Made by a program: the position numbers and the translations under genes
Source: Nanobdellota archaeon
Lineage (GTDB): Archaea > Nanobdellota > Nanobdellia > Pacearchaeales > GW2011-AR1
Assembly (NCBI GenBank): GCA_018830905.1
Contig: JAHJRM010000049.1
Span: 1 to 20,875, forward strand
Length of the DNA: 20,875 nucleotides
Direction: 5' to 3'
Notes under the pieces: generated by a model
The model's database searches: none
What the model was told of the DNA's origin: nothing
What the model saw: the letters and a program-made list of their open reading frames with translations, nothing else
Shown: positions 20,851 to 20,875 of the stretch, piece by piece
Numbering within the stretch: the first letter of the stretch is position 1
Layout: each line of letters begins with the position of its first letter

Positions 20851-20875
20851 ATGGAAATGCCAACAGATATGCAGC
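20851..20875 (+). CDS. Start of a gene, probably proteasome alpha subunit, cut by window
   Basis: Only eight codons are visible (MEMPTDMQ). The ATG is supported by a well-placed TATA box. Proteasome alpha is suggested by its position just after Pop5, a recurring archaeal neighbourhood, and by a Met/Pro/Gln-rich opening like some PsmA N-termini. The visible residues cannot confirm it. Confidence 0.4.

Overview
The window looks like a chromosomal segment of a small-genome archaeon, most likely a DPANN lineage of the Pacearchaeota/Woesearchaeota type. The archaeal calls rest on family content: aCPSF1 next to a proteasome beta subunit, archaeal RNase J, Mre11-Rad50, RNase P subunit Pop5, a presenilin-type protease, two TrmB-like regulators, and a tRNA-Leu(UAA) with an intron between bases 37 and 38 bounded by a bulge-helix-bulge motif. 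The DPANN placement is an inference from AT-rich, tightly packed genes, a short Rad50 (686 aa) and several small unrecognised proteins. No rRNA, CRISPR array or transposase is visible. The standard genetic code fits all large genes.

Layout. 1-3740 (+): the 3' nine-tenths of isoleucyl-tRNA synthetase, then a 188-bp gap with a promoter-linked hairpin RNA candidate and a dyad, then a TrmB-like regulator. 3859-10759 (-): a two-TM small protein and a Lys-tailed small protein (both with perfect Shine-Dalgarno sites), an XPD/DinG-like helicase, ArgRS, intron-containing tRNA-Leu, a second TrmB-like regulator behind an unknown 102-aa protein, and a presenilin-like intramembrane protease. 10795-13378 (-): aCPSF1 and proteasome beta. 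13571-13915 (+): two tiny ORFs abutting in one frame. 13923-17151 (-): the mre11-rad50 pair. 17152-17593: a gene-free, repeat-rich stretch. 17594-19504 (-): a tail-anchored protein and RNase J. 19655-20875 (+): a frameshifted small gene, Pop5, a RelB/RelE-type toxin-antitoxin pair whose toxin is frameshifted, and the first codons of a gene that is probably proteasome alpha.

How the genes work together. Translation supply (IleRS, ArgRS, tRNA-Leu), RNA 3'-end formation and decay (aCPSF1, RNase J, RNase P Pop5), proteolysis (psmB, probable psmA, presenilin-like protease) and double-strand break repair (Mre11-Rad50) make this a housekeeping region. The accessory parts are the repeat-rich gap, the small-ORF islands and the toxin-antitoxin pair.

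Expression signals. Many genes have a TATA-like box centred about 23-27 bases before the start codon, suggesting leaderless mRNAs, whereas a few have strong Shine-Dalgarno leaders. Three predicted starts are TTG. For two of these (the 102-aa protein and the second TrmB-like protein) a nearby ATG is better supported. No single spectacular new system stands out. The best leads are the 2809-2864 hairpin RNA, the dispersed 19-base repeat family, the two extra-A frameshifts near the right end, and the paralogous TrmB pair with its 102-aa partner.
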